Part shown: positions 1 through 7,898 of the stretch, one piece after another
Numbering within the stretch: position 1 is the stretch's first letter
How the letters are laid out: each line of letters begins with the position of its first letter
Assembly: GCA_025936115.1 (NCBI GenBank)
Contig: JAICTZ010000032.1
Span: forward strand, 19,488-83,487
Direction of reading: 5' to 3'
Origin: Polyangiaceae bacterium
GTDB taxonomy: Bacteria > Myxococcota_A > Polyangia > Polyangiales > Polyangiaceae
DNA: 64,000 bases
Translations under genes and position numbers: made by a program
Notes under the pieces: generated by a model
Told to the model about the DNA's origin: nothing
The model's input: only the letters and a program-made list of their open reading frames with translations
Database searches by the model: none

Positions 1-91
1 TCCCGTGTGCGACTCCTGCGGTCACATCACGGTGCGCAACGGCGCTTGCTACAAGTGCCTGAACTGCGGCAATTCGATGGGTTGCAGCTGA
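1..91 (+). CDS. nrdJ: C-terminal tail of vitamin B12-dependent ribonucleotide reductase (partial)
   Basis: The window opens inside a reading frame (first full codon at base 2) with 29 codons left before TGA at 89-91. The visible tail contains CDSCGHITVRNG, CYKCLNCG and ends NSMGCS. This Cys-rich end, with paired CxxC motifs, is characteristic of class II (adenosylcobalamin-dependent) ribonucleotide reductases, which reduce ribonucleotides to deoxyribonucleotides; the tail cysteines are thought to re-reduce the active site. Only the tail is visible, so the catalytic domain cannot be checked. A strong hairpin terminator follows 42 bases downstream. Confidence 0.85.
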   Translation, partial: PVCDSCGHITVRNGACYKCLNCGNSMGCS

Positions 92-133
92 GCGGCTGAG
101 TCGAAACTCGGTGTAAGCCCGAATGGGCTATGA

Positions 134-181
134 GCGACCCCGGTGTGTTCAGCCGTGAACATGCCGGGGTCGCCTGTTTTT
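134..181 (+). terminator. Rho-independent terminator after nrdJ
   Basis: A 10-bp perfect stem (GCGACCCCGG at 134-143 with CCGGGGTCGC at 164-173) encloses a second 5-bp stem (GTTCA/TGAAC, 147-160) and is followed by CTGTTTTT (174-181). It lies just after the nrdJ stop. It also overlaps the in-frame GTG (143) and ATG (161) that could otherwise start the next gene, which argues for the later ATG at 197. Confidence 0.8.
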
Positions 182-196
182 GGCCAAAGCTTTCTC

Positions 197-1000
197 ATGC
201 CTACCGCCCGCGTTCGAGGGGTCGAGCTCCACTACGAAGCACACGGTTCCGGAACGAAGTGCCTGGTCGTTGCGCATGGCGCGCTCGGCAGTGTGGCGTA
301 CGCGGAGGCATGGGGCGTTCGCGCGGCGGAACTTGCGGCACATGGTTTTCGAGTCGTTTCGTACGATGCCCGCGGTCACGGGCGCTCGGGTTACACGGAG
401 GCGCCAGAGCACTATCGACCGGCGGCGCTTGCCGAGGACCTGACGGGGCTGCTGGACGCTCTCGGCCTCGAGCAGGTGAGTATTTACGGAACTTCGATGG
501 GCGCGAGCACGGCCTTGATGCTGGCGCTCGCTCACCCCGAGCGTGTCGCGCGCCTCGTGCTCCGAGCGCCATCGCCATTCGAGGTCGACATCAGAGCCGC
601 CCGCACGCGGCTCTACCCGCTTGCGTCGATGTATCGGTGGTTTGGAGTGCCGCTGACCGCTCACGTCGCGACGCTGATGTCGCGTGCCGCGGACCGACCC
701 AGAATGAAGGCGCTCCTGAGTGGGCAAAGAAGACGCGCGGTGGTCCCTGCGATCCGGGGCTTTCTGTCCGAGCCGATCGATTCCGACAGTCTGACGAAGA
801 TCGAGGCGCCGACGCTGATATTGACGCAGCCCGACGATCCAGTGCACCCGCTTCGCGCCGGTGAGATTCTTCGCGCGCGCATGCCGCACGCAAAGCTCTT
901 GGTGGCGCCCTCGCGGTCCTACTGGGAGGGCAAACAAGAGCTGCTCGTTCAGGTCGCCGCGCGCTCACTGAAGGGCGGAGTCGTTGAGGGTGCCGTGTGA
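197..1000 (+). CDS. alpha/beta-fold hydrolase
   Basis: 267-residue alpha/beta hydrolase of unknown substrate, probably cytoplasmic because no signal peptide is seen. Visible family features are the oxyanion-hole loop HGALGS (residues 27-32), the nucleophile elbow GTSMGAS with Ser100, and the acid-loop region QPDDPVHP (Asp213/214). Where the catalytic His normally sits near the end of the fold, the sequence reads APSRSYWEGK (about 237-246) with no His, so the triad may be incomplete. In-frame starts at 143 and 161 lie inside the upstream terminator hairpin, so ATG 197 was chosen. The gene stands alone between nrdJ and a PEGA protein. Family assignment is sure; activity is uncertain. Confidence 0.8.
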   Translation: MPTARVRGVELHYEAHGSGTKCLVVAHGALGSVAYAEAWGVRAAELAAHGFRVVSYDARGHGRSGYTEAPEHYRPAALAEDLTGLLDALGLEQVSIYGTSMGASTALMLALAHPERVARLVLRAPSPFEVDIRAARTRLYPLASMYRWFGVPLTAHVATLMSRAADRPRMKALLSGQRRRAVVPAIRGFLSEPIDSDSLTKIEAPTLILTQPDDPVHPLRAGEILRARMPHAKLLVAPSRSYWEGKQELLVQVAARSLKGGVVEGAV

Positions 1001-1228
1001 CGAACCAGAAGCTGGGAGCAGCAAGACGCACCTACATCGTCTCCCCTGCGTCAGCGCTGCGCTCCGGGACATTTTACGGGCCATCGCGTCCTGCCCGACG
1101 GCTCTCCCGACTCGAATCGTGGTCGCAACACGCGCCTTTCGCGGCGTGTGTTGATGCCGCCGGCGAGTTGGTGAAAACTCGAGCCCCGGCGCTTGGTTAG
1201 CCCATTGAGGGCGCTCGGGGAGCGAAGC
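1001..1228. other. Intergenic region with no recognised feature
   Basis: 228 bases between the hydrolase and the PEGA protein. No convincing gene, tRNA or terminator is seen. It presumably holds the promoter of the downstream gene, but no clear -35/-10 pair stands out. Confidence 0.4.
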
Positions 1229-2248
1229 GTGACTTTCTTTCGAGTACAGTTGCTGGTTTCGGTGCTCTTGCTGGCGACGGCCGCGCGCGCCGCCGACGGC
1301 GCCGATGTGCCGTCGGCGCAAGCCGCCGATGATGCGCGCCGGGCCGAAGCCAAGGCGCGTTACGAAGAGGGGGTGCAGGCGTACGCGGGCGGGCGCTACA
1401 AGGACGCGGTCGATTTGTTTCTCGCTGCGGACAAGATTTCGCCGAGTGCGCCGCTGTCGTTCAACATCGCGCGCGCTTACGAGAAGCTCGGGGACGATTC
1501 GGGGGCGCTGCGCTGGTATCGCGATTATCTGCGCCGTTCGCCCAGCGCGCAAAACGCGAGCGACGTGTCGGCGGCGATTGCGCGCTACGAGGCGCGGCTC
1601 GCGAAGAAGGGGGTGCAGCAGATGACGGTGCTGTCGACGCCGAGCGGAGCGACGGTGAGCATCGACGATACGAACCTCGGTGTTACGCCGGGGACATTCG
1701 ATTTGCCGCCGGGCCGGCACCGACTGACGCTGATCCTGAGAGGGTACGACGACGTGTCGGCCGAGGTCGAGCTCGCGCCCGATCGCTCGCAAGACGTGAT
1801 GCTCACGCTGTCTCGCACGGCGGCGCCGAGTGAGACGACTACCGCCCCGCCCGTCGCGGTGGCGCCCGCTGCTCCGCCAACCGTGGCGCCGACGCCCGCT
1901 CCCCACGCCGACTCCACGCATCACGGCCTCGGCATTTGGCCCTGGGTGGTGACGGGTGCCGGCGTCGCGGCGCTCGGTGGCGCGTTGACGTTCGAGGTCT
2001 TGAGGGCGAGCGCGGAAGAGGACGCGAAGAGCGATCCCACGCAGGTGGGCTACAAGGACAAGCTCGACAAAATGGAGAGCCGGCGCACGACCGCTCGCGT
2101 GCTCGCAGGCGTGGGTGGAGCGCTCGTCGTGACGGGCGGGGTGATGCTGACGCTCGACTTGCTCGGCCACAAGCACCGGGAGACTGCTGCGCTCTATCTG
2201 GCGCCCACGGCCGGCGGCGCCGTGACGGCGCTGCAAGGGAGCTTCTGA
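1229..2248 (+). CDS. Secreted TPR/PEGA-domain envelope protein
   Basis: 339 residues. A signal peptide (residues 1-21, ending ATAARA) is followed by TPR-like helices (about 40-105; YEEGVQAYAGGRYKDAV, then NIARAYEKLGD), a PEGA domain (about 132-196; STPSGATVSIDD, GRHRLTLILRGY), a Thr/Ala/Pro-rich linker, and two hydrophobic segments (about 236-256 and 290-312) around a charged loop. It ends VTALQGSF. PEGA domains are carbohydrate- or surface-associated beta modules; no enzymatic function is indicated. GTG at 1229 was chosen because GGGGAG lies just upstream and it gives a clean signal peptide; a TTG at 1193 would add 12 polar residues. The Cys-repeat lipoprotein gene starts 2 bases after the stop, so the two are probably co-transcribed, perhaps with the kinase at 4313. 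Confidence 0.8.
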   Translation: MTFFRVQLLVSVLLLATAARAADGADVPSAQAADDARRAEAKARYEEGVQAYAGGRYKDAVDLFLAADKISPSAPLSFNIARAYEKLGDDSGALRWYRDYLRRSPSAQNASDVSAAIARYEARLAKKGVQQMTVLSTPSGATVSIDDTNLGVTPGTFDLPPGRHRLTLILRGYDDVSAEVELAPDRSQDVMLTLSRTAAPSETTTAPPVAVAPAAPPTVAPTPAPHADSTHHGLGIWPWVVTGAGVAALGGALTFEVLRASAEEDAKSDPTQVGYKDKLDKMESRRTTARVLAGVGGALVVTGGVMLTLDLLGHKHRETAALYLAPTAGGAVTALQGSF

Positions 2249-2250
2249 CG

Positions 2251-4149
2251 ATGGCGCACGACGCATTTCGCCGGCGCAGCGCTTGGCGCCCCGCTGCGCT
2301 CTTGGCCGTGTTCGCAGCGTGGGCCTTTGCGGTCGCTTGTCAGGGCGGGCTGTCGTCGAACCTCGAGGGCAAGCAGTGCACGGCGGCGGGCGCGTGCCTG
2401 TCCGGTTACGTCTGCGACTCAGCGTCGAACACGTGCGTACGCGAGGGCACGGAGATGCCCGGGGCCGCGGGCGGCGCCGGCGCGCCCGAGGTGATCTGCC
2501 ACGAGGGCCAAACCGTGTGCAGCAACGAGTGCGTGGTCCTGTCGGACAATATCGCGCACTGCGGTGGTTGCGGCGCGACTTGCACGGCGCCCGAGCACGG
2601 CGACCCCGCGTGCTCGCACGGCGTCTGTAAGTTCACGTGTGCGGATCCGTACGTGCCGTGTGACGCCGTGTGCGTCGATACCGCAAACGATCCCGCCAAC
2701 TGCGGCGGGTGCGGCAAAACTTGTCCGATGCCCGTGAACGGCGCGCCGACGTGCGTCGACGGCGTGTGCGGCATCGCCTGCGATGAGCCGTTCACCGATT
2801 GCGAGGGCGACTGCATCGACACGTCCAACGACGCGGCGCATTGCGGCGGCTGCGACGCGGCATGCACGGGCGGGCGCGTCTGCAATCTCGGGCAATGCAG
2901 CGACGATTGCAGCGACGGACTCACCAAGTGCGGCAGCGCCTGCGTCGACACTTCGAGCTCCGCCGCACACTGCGGCTCCTGCTCGAAGGCTTGCCCCATT
3001 CCGGCGAACGGCGGCCGCAGCTGCGAGGACGGCAAGTGCGGCATCGCGTGCGACGACGGGTTTTCGAGCTGCGACGGCTCGACCTGCGCGGACACACGAA
3101 GCGACCCGGTCAATTGCGGCAGCTGCGGCCAAGCTTGCGACGCCCCCGCCCACGGCTCGGCTGCTTGCTCGAATGGCACCTGCGACGTGGTCTGCCAGAA
3201 CGGCTACGCCGAATGCGACGGCGCCTGCGTCGACACGCAATCGAGCGCGGCGCACTGCGGGGGCTGCGACACGTCGTGTAGCGGAGAAGAGGTTTGCATT
3301 CACGGTGAGTGCACGGCGTCGTGCCCGAGCGAGATGCAGGCCTGTAACGGCTACTGCACGGACGTGAAGTCGGATCCGTCGAACTGCGGCAACTGCGGCA
3401 GCGCGTGCGGCGCGCCGCAGCACGGCATGGCAGCGTGCACCGACGGCAAGTGCACGGGAACGTGCGACGCCGGTTATTCGCTGTGCGGGGACGCCTGCGT
3501 GAAGCTCGATGCCGATACGGCGAACTGCGGCCAATGCGGCAAGACGTGCAGCGGCGTCCCGAACGGCGTCGCGACTTGCGGCGCCAAGGGCTGCGGCGTC
3601 ACGTGTGGCTCGAGCTACACGCTGTGCGGCAGCGAGTGCGTGGACACGAGCAGCGACGCCAAGCACTGCGGCGACTGCGCTACGGCCTGCGGGATGGGCC
3701 TCGTTTGCTCGGGCGGCAAGTGCATCGTGAGCTGCCCCGCGGGCACGAAGAAATGCGATTACGGCTGTATTGCTACGGACACCGACACCTCGAACTGCGG
3801 CGACTGCGGGCACGTCTGCACGGGCACCGCCAACGGTCTGCCCGTATGCGCGGGCGGCACGTGCGGCATCGAGTGCGTGGCCCCGACGACGCTCTGCTCG
3901 GACGGCTGTTTCGACTTGTCGGACGACGTAAAGCACTGTGGGACATGTACGAAGACGTGCCCAGAGCCGACGAATTCGACGGCGACGTGCAGCGGCGGAA
4001 CGTGTGGGCTCGTGTGCGACGCAGGTTATTCGCTGTGTAGCGGGGCCTGCGTGAACCCGCTGATCGACAACGACAATTGCGGCGCCTGCGGCAAGCACTG
4101 TACCGGCGCGCGCATTTGCGTGCTCGGCTTGTGCACGCACGTCCTGTGA
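2251..4149 (+). CDS. Cys-rich repeat lipoprotein
   Basis: 632 residues. The N-terminus is a lipoprotein signal (hydrophobic LLAVFAAWAFAVA then Cys), so the protein is probably anchored on the periplasmic or outer face. After a short Cys module come 12 copies of a motif of the form D-x-x-N/H-C-G-x-C-x-x-x-C, for example DPANCGGCGKTC and DAAHCGGCDAAC, spaced about every 45-50 residues and joined by C-DxC-VDT segments. The cysteines probably form local disulfides or bind ligand; no catalytic domain is visible. Such proteins are frequent in Polyangiales, and I recall that some database entries label them tryptophan synthase, which this sequence does not support. The start ATG has AAGGGA about 9 bases upstream and follows the PEGA gene by 2 bases. 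Confidence 0.8.
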   Translation: MAHDAFRRRSAWRPAALLAVFAAWAFAVACQGGLSSNLEGKQCTAAGACLSGYVCDSASNTCVREGTEMPGAAGGAGAPEVICHEGQTVCSNECVVLSDNIAHCGGCGATCTAPEHGDPACSHGVCKFTCADPYVPCDAVCVDTANDPANCGGCGKTCPMPVNGAPTCVDGVCGIACDEPFTDCEGDCIDTSNDAAHCGGCDAACTGGRVCNLGQCSDDCSDGLTKCGSACVDTSSSAAHCGSCSKACPIPANGGRSCEDGKCGIACDDGFSSCDGSTCADTRSDPVNCGSCGQACDAPAHGSAACSNGTCDVVCQNGYAECDGACVDTQSSAAHCGGCDTSCSGEEVCIHGECTASCPSEMQACNGYCTDVKSDPSNCGNCGSACGAPQHGMAACTDGKCTGTCDAGYSLCGDACVKLDADTANCGQCGKTCSGVPNGVATCGAKGCGVTCGSSYTLCGSECVDTSSDAKHCGDCATACGMGLVCSGGKCIVSCPAGTKKCDYGCIATDTDTSNCGDCGHVCTGTANGLPVCAGGTCGIECVAPTTLCSDGCFDLSDDVKHCGTCTKTCPEPTNSTATCSGGTCGLVCDAGYSLCSGACVNPLIDNDNCGACGKHCTGARICVLGLCTHVL

Positions 4150-4312
4150 TCCTGCGTTAGCAAACTTCAGCGAGCACAGCAGGCACCGACGTAGGCCGAG
4201 GTGCGCCCGAAAAAAGGAGCACCTGATTACTCTCGGGGGTGGAGTTAACCTAATGCGACGGGTAGTGTGGCCGTTGGGCGGGTGGAACCCAGAGGCGTGA
4301 TCGTGAGCCAGC

Positions 4313-5869
4313 ATGCTTGAAGCGGAAGTGCTCTCCCCGGGACAGTCGCTCGGGCGCTACGAGCTCCTGGCCCAGGTCGCGCGCGGCGGCATGGGGCAGG
4401 TGTGGGTGGCGAGGCTGCGGGGGGCGCGCGGTTTCCACAAGCTCGTCGCGATCAAGACGCTCTTGCCGGAGCTCCGCAACGACGCGCGGATCGAGCAGAT
4501 GCTGCTCGAGGAAGCGCGCATCGCGTCGCTGATCCAGCACTCGAACGTGGTGCAAACGACCGAGCTCGGCGAGCACCGCGGTTACCTCTACCTCGTGATG
4601 GAGTGGATCGACGGCGAATCGCTCGGCTTCGTGCTCAAGCGCGCCGAAGAGCGCGGGGCCATCCCGCTGCCCGTCGCCGTCCATTTGATCGCGCAGGCTT
4701 GCCGGGGCCTGCACGCCGCGCACGAGCTCACGAACGATCTCGGCCTGCACCTCGGCGTCGTCCATCGCGACGTGTCGCCGCACAACATCCTCGTGACGCA
4801 CTCGGGTGTCGTCAAGCTCGTGGACTTCGGCATCGCCAAGGCGATGAAAGAGGAAGCGTCCTTCACCGAGAACGGCGAGGTCAAGGGCAAGTACTCGTAC
4901 ATGGCGCCCGAGCAGGTGCTCGGGGAAGAGGTCGATCGGCGCGCCGACGTCTTCTCGCTCGGCATCACGCTCTACCTCATGACCACGGGCCGCCACCCAT
5001 TCAAGTCGAACGAAAAGGCGAACGTCATCCGCGCTCTCACGAGCGACGAGGCGCCACCGCTACCGTCTGCTTTCGTCCCCGGCTATCCGCGCGCGCTCGA
5101 AGCCGTAGTGATGAAGGCGCTCGCAAAGACGCCGGGGGAGCGGCATGCAAGCGCGGACGCGCTACGGGTGGCGCTCGAAGGGGCGATACCGGCTGCGTTC
5201 GCGCCGCGCTTCGAGGTGCAGGTCCAGGAGTACCTCGCCAAGGTGATGGGCGACCGGGCGGCTGCGCGACGCGAGGCGCTGCGGCGCTTTCAGCTCGCGG
5301 CCGACGAGCGAACGGTGAGCGAGGACGCGAGCGCCGTCGGAACGCTCCCGTCGCAGAGCGGAGGATCGCTCAGGGCGATCCTGATCGACAACGCGCTCGT
5401 CGAAATCTCGCCGGCGACCGCACCCCAGCAACCACCCGTCGTGGTGCGGCGAGCGAGTGAGTTGCCGACGCGTCCGGGCGGGCGCGCGCGCCGCCGCGGA
5501 GGGCTCGCGTTCACGGTGGGCGCGACGGCGATGATCCTCGCGGCGACGTTCGTCGGGGTTCGCATGACGCACCTGCACCCGAGCGCTGCGGCGGGCGCGC
5601 CGCCGTCGGTCGGCGTGGACGTGCTCGCGCGTGAGGCCGCTCCGGCGGTCGTTCGCAGAGACGCACCGAGTGTCCCGGGCAGCGCAACCGCGCCAAACGG
5701 CGACGCTACCCTGAGCGCATCGGCGCAACCGAGCGCGACGGCGACGCCGGAGCCGAACGGCAGTGGCGCGCCCGAGCGCAAGCTGCATGGCGTGCCCCCG
5801 ACGCACGCTGCAAAGAAGCAGCGCAAAGCGGCGCCGCTCGACCTCATGGCGCCCGAGTACGCGAAGTAG
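4313..5869 (+). CDS. Hanks-type Ser/Thr protein kinase, membrane-anchored
   Basis: 518 residues. The cytoplasmic kinase domain occupies about residues 14-290: glycine-rich loop ARGGMGQV, VAIK with Lys48, catalytic loop HRDVSPHN (His151, Asp153), DFG at Asp171 and APEQ. HRDVSPxN in place of HRDLKPxN is common in myxobacterial kinases. A transmembrane segment (about 397-418) follows a basic stretch, leaving an Ala/Pro/Ser-rich extracytoplasmic tail with no recognised sensor domain, ending MAPEYAK. The kinase probably phosphorylates Ser/Thr on unknown partners. It lies 163 bases after the Cys-repeat lipoprotein, so co-transcription is possible but not shown. Convergent with the minus-strand lipoprotein at 5913. 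Confidence 0.92.
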   Translation: MLEAEVLSPGQSLGRYELLAQVARGGMGQVWVARLRGARGFHKLVAIKTLLPELRNDARIEQMLLEEARIASLIQHSNVVQTTELGEHRGYLYLVMEWIDGESLGFVLKRAEERGAIPLPVAVHLIAQACRGLHAAHELTNDLGLHLGVVHRDVSPHNILVTHSGVVKLVDFGIAKAMKEEASFTENGEVKGKYSYMAPEQVLGEEVDRRADVFSLGITLYLMTTGRHPFKSNEKANVIRALTSDEAPPLPSAFVPGYPRALEAVVMKALAKTPGERHASADALRVALEGAIPAAFAPRFEVQVQEYLAKVMGDRAAARREALRRFQLAADERTVSEDASAVGTLPSQSGGSLRAILIDNALVEISPATAPQQPPVVVRRASELPTRPGGRARRRGGLAFTVGATAMILAATFVGVRMTHLHPSAAAGAPPSVGVDVLAREAAPAVVRRDAPSVPGSATAPNGDATLSASAQPSATATPEPNGSGAPERKLHGVPPTHAAKKQRKAAPLDLMAPEYAK

Positions 5870-5920
5870 CGCGTCGATCACCCCGGAGAAGCGAGCGCCG
5901 CTCGCGAGCGCGCTACTTTT
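5864..5920. terminator. Bidirectional hairpin terminator between convergent genes
   Basis: AAGTAGCGCG (5864-5873) is the exact complement of CGCGCTACTT (5909-5918), with a smaller hairpin GCGAG/CTCGC inside (5891-5905) and TTTT completing the plus-strand side. The stop codons of both genes (TAG at 5867-5869 and, on the minus strand, at 5913-5915) lie inside the two arms and pair with each other. Confidence 0.55.
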
Positions 5921-7697
5921 CGCAGTAGCCCTGCGAGCACGTTTCGCCGCTGTCACAATCGCCCTCCACGGTGCAGGGCGTGCAGCTCGTGACCCCGGTC
6001 GCCTTCGCCTCGAAAAGGCAGGCGCAAGGATTGGGCGGATCGCGCGGAGTGATGTCACCGCCGTCGCTCGTGCGCGTGACGCGCATGGCGCACTCCGGGA
6101 CGAGTCCGCTCTGGGCGTAAACGTCGAGTAACTGCACGCCGTTCGGCAGCGCTTTGCTGCCGGAGAGGTACCCGACGATGTCCGTCACCTCCTGGCGATT
6201 CGACTCGTTCAGCGGGTCGCCCGACTGGTTGACCTTGTAGAGCAGGTGGAGCGGCCCCCAAATCGGGTAATGGCCGTCACGCACGTTTTGCTTATCGCGC
6301 GCGCCGGCACTCGAATCGGGGTAAACCGCGCAGGGACCCCGCGTGTCTTGATAGGCGAGCATCCTGATTTGGGCTCGCAGGTTCTTCGTGTCGATGTAGT
6401 CGGCCGCGAGGATGCCGATTGCGCTCGCCGCGGTCGTTTCGTCGGCCCCGGCGCTTTCCAGATCGGCCGCCATATCGTCGGAGGTTTTGTGGGTTTTGCC
6501 GCGCCAGCGAGCGGACGGCACGCCGATGGCGCCCGCGAGCATGGATTGCGTGCCGGAGGCGGCGCTACGTTGAAAAATGAGCTTCTCGTCGCCCCAGATG
6601 GGATGGTCTTGCGTCGGATCGAGCACGCCGCCGCTCGCGCCGAAACCGAAGACGAAGTACGCCGCCTGCGCGCTAATCTCGGTGTAGGGGGAGTTGGCCG
6701 GGACGACGAAGGTCATGGTCTGGATCGGTCCGTGCGCGTCACGGACGTTCTGCGCGTCGAGATCGGTGAGCTCGAAGCCGGGACACGTCTGCGCGAAGAC
6801 GTCGGAAATGCCGAGATCGGCCGTGACGCCGCTCGACGACAAATCGCAACTCTTGCCGTTGCTGGACGAGCTCTCCCAGTAAGTTGCCGTGGCTGCGGGA
6901 GCGGGCGCCGCGCCCGTCGTCATGCGCGTACCATTCACGATCGCGTCGACGCCGGCGCACGAGCCCGTCGAGGTAAAGACGATGAACACGCCCTCGGTCG
7001 CGAGCTGCTGCGCGATCTGCTGCAGGAACGGTTTCGCCGCCGAAGAGCCCGTGACGTAGACGATGGTCCCCGAGCGCGAGAGGTCGCGACAGGCGTAGCC
7101 CGCGCCCGCACTCCCGCCACTGCCGGCGTTGCCGTTGCCTCCCTGCGATGCGCCCGATGAGCCGCCCATGCCGCCCGCGCCCGCGGCGGGGTCGGCCAAA
7201 CTGGGCAGCCGGCCGTCGCTCCCGAGGTGCCTGAGGCGCGAGGAGTTATCGAAGTTCGTACATAGGGCTTCGGTGCATGCGTGCTCGAGGCTCACGACGT
7301 CCTCGGGCGTGCAGCGGTAACAGCCGGCACCGTGAAAGCCGGTCTCGTCGACGCAGTCGGCGTTCCCGCTCGCGCCGGCGGCGCCACTTTCATCCCCTTG
7401 GGCACCTTCACCGCCTGAGGAAAATTTTCCGCCAGCACCATTACGCGTGCCGCCAGCTGCCGCTGGAGCGCCGCCGAAGCCAATATCCCCGCCATTTTCG
7501 CCGCTCCCGTCGCCGCCCGGAAAACTACCTCCCAGAGTGCTAGTACCCCCGCTCCCGCCGCTGCTCGTGGCGGCGCCGCTCCCGAATAAGATGCCCCCCG
7601 AACCGAACGTATCGCTGGAGCTCTCGAGCTTCGTGCAGCATGAAAGCGCGCAAGCGAGCAGGAGCGTTCCGGAAACGAGGCGCGGGGTGACCTTCAT
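5913..7697 (-). CDS. Lipoprotein with phosphate-binding-protein (PstS)-like domain
   Basis: 594 residues. The lipoprotein signal runs to ACALSC (lipid Cys about residue 20). A long Gly/Ser-rich low-complexity region follows (about 30-120), then a Cys-containing segment (GAGCYRCTPED). The main domain begins IVYVTGSSAAKPFLQQIAQQ and contains VFTSTGSCAGVDAIVNG and SAASGTQSMLAGAIGV, the pattern of PstS-like periplasmic phosphate-binding proteins. A Cys-rich tail (CTPCTVEGDCDSGETCSQGYC) closes it. No ABC permease or ATPase gene is nearby, so binding or surface display is more likely than classical import. It is convergent with the kinase at 4313 and divergent from the kinase at 7899. Ligand unknown. 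Confidence 0.75.
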   Translation of the reverse strand: MKVTPRLVSGTLLLACALSCCTKLESSSDTFGSGGILFGSGAATSSGGSGGTSTLGGSFPGGDGSGENGGDIGFGGAPAAAGGTRNGAGGKFSSGGEGAQGDESGAAGASGNADCVDETGFHGAGCYRCTPEDVVSLEHACTEALCTNFDNSSRLRHLGSDGRLPSLADPAAGAGGMGGSSGASQGGNGNAGSGGSAGAGYACRDLSRSGTIVYVTGSSAAKPFLQQIAQQLATEGVFIVFTSTGSCAGVDAIVNGTRMTTGAAPAPAATATYWESSSSNGKSCDLSSSGVTADLGISDVFAQTCPGFELTDLDAQNVRDAHGPIQTMTFVVPANSPYTEISAQAAYFVFGFGASGGVLDPTQDHPIWGDEKLIFQRSAASGTQSMLAGAIGVPSARWRGKTHKTSDDMAADLESAGADETTAASAIGILAADYIDTKNLRAQIRMLAYQDTRGPCAVYPDSSAGARDKQNVRDGHYPIWGPLHLLYKVNQSGDPLNESNRQEVTDIVGYLSGSKALPNGVQLLDVYAQSGLVPECAMRVTRTSDGGDITPRDPPNPCACLFEAKATGVTSCTPCTVEGDCDSGETCSQGYCEK

Positions 7698-7871
7698 GCG
7701 TGCGGACGATCTCTTCGCGGCGAGCAGCGCGCGAGCTTGGACGCGTCGCTCGCTTTGCGTTTACGATGATACGCCCCTCGTGTCACGAGTGCGTTCCGGA
7801 CCGAGGCAGGCCTCCGCAGTCACCCAAACGTTGTCAGGTCGATGACGCGAGCTTTCCGGCAAAATAGTAAC

Positions 7872-7885
7872 GTTCTGAGCAGAAC
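7872..7885. promoter_or_regulatory. Inverted repeat upstream of kinase gene
   Basis: GTTCTG-AG-CAGAAC forms a perfect 6-bp inverted repeat with a 2-base spacer, 14 bases before the GTG start at 7899. It could be an operator or a leader hairpin; no matching regulator is known from the sequence. Confidence 0.3.
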
Positions 7886-7898
7886 CAGGGGGTTTTCC

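Noticed and set aside
2251..4149. Tryptophan synthase label sometimes attached to such Cys-repeat proteins
   Set aside because: No TIM-barrel or active-site motif; the protein is a secreted Cys-repeat lipoprotein.
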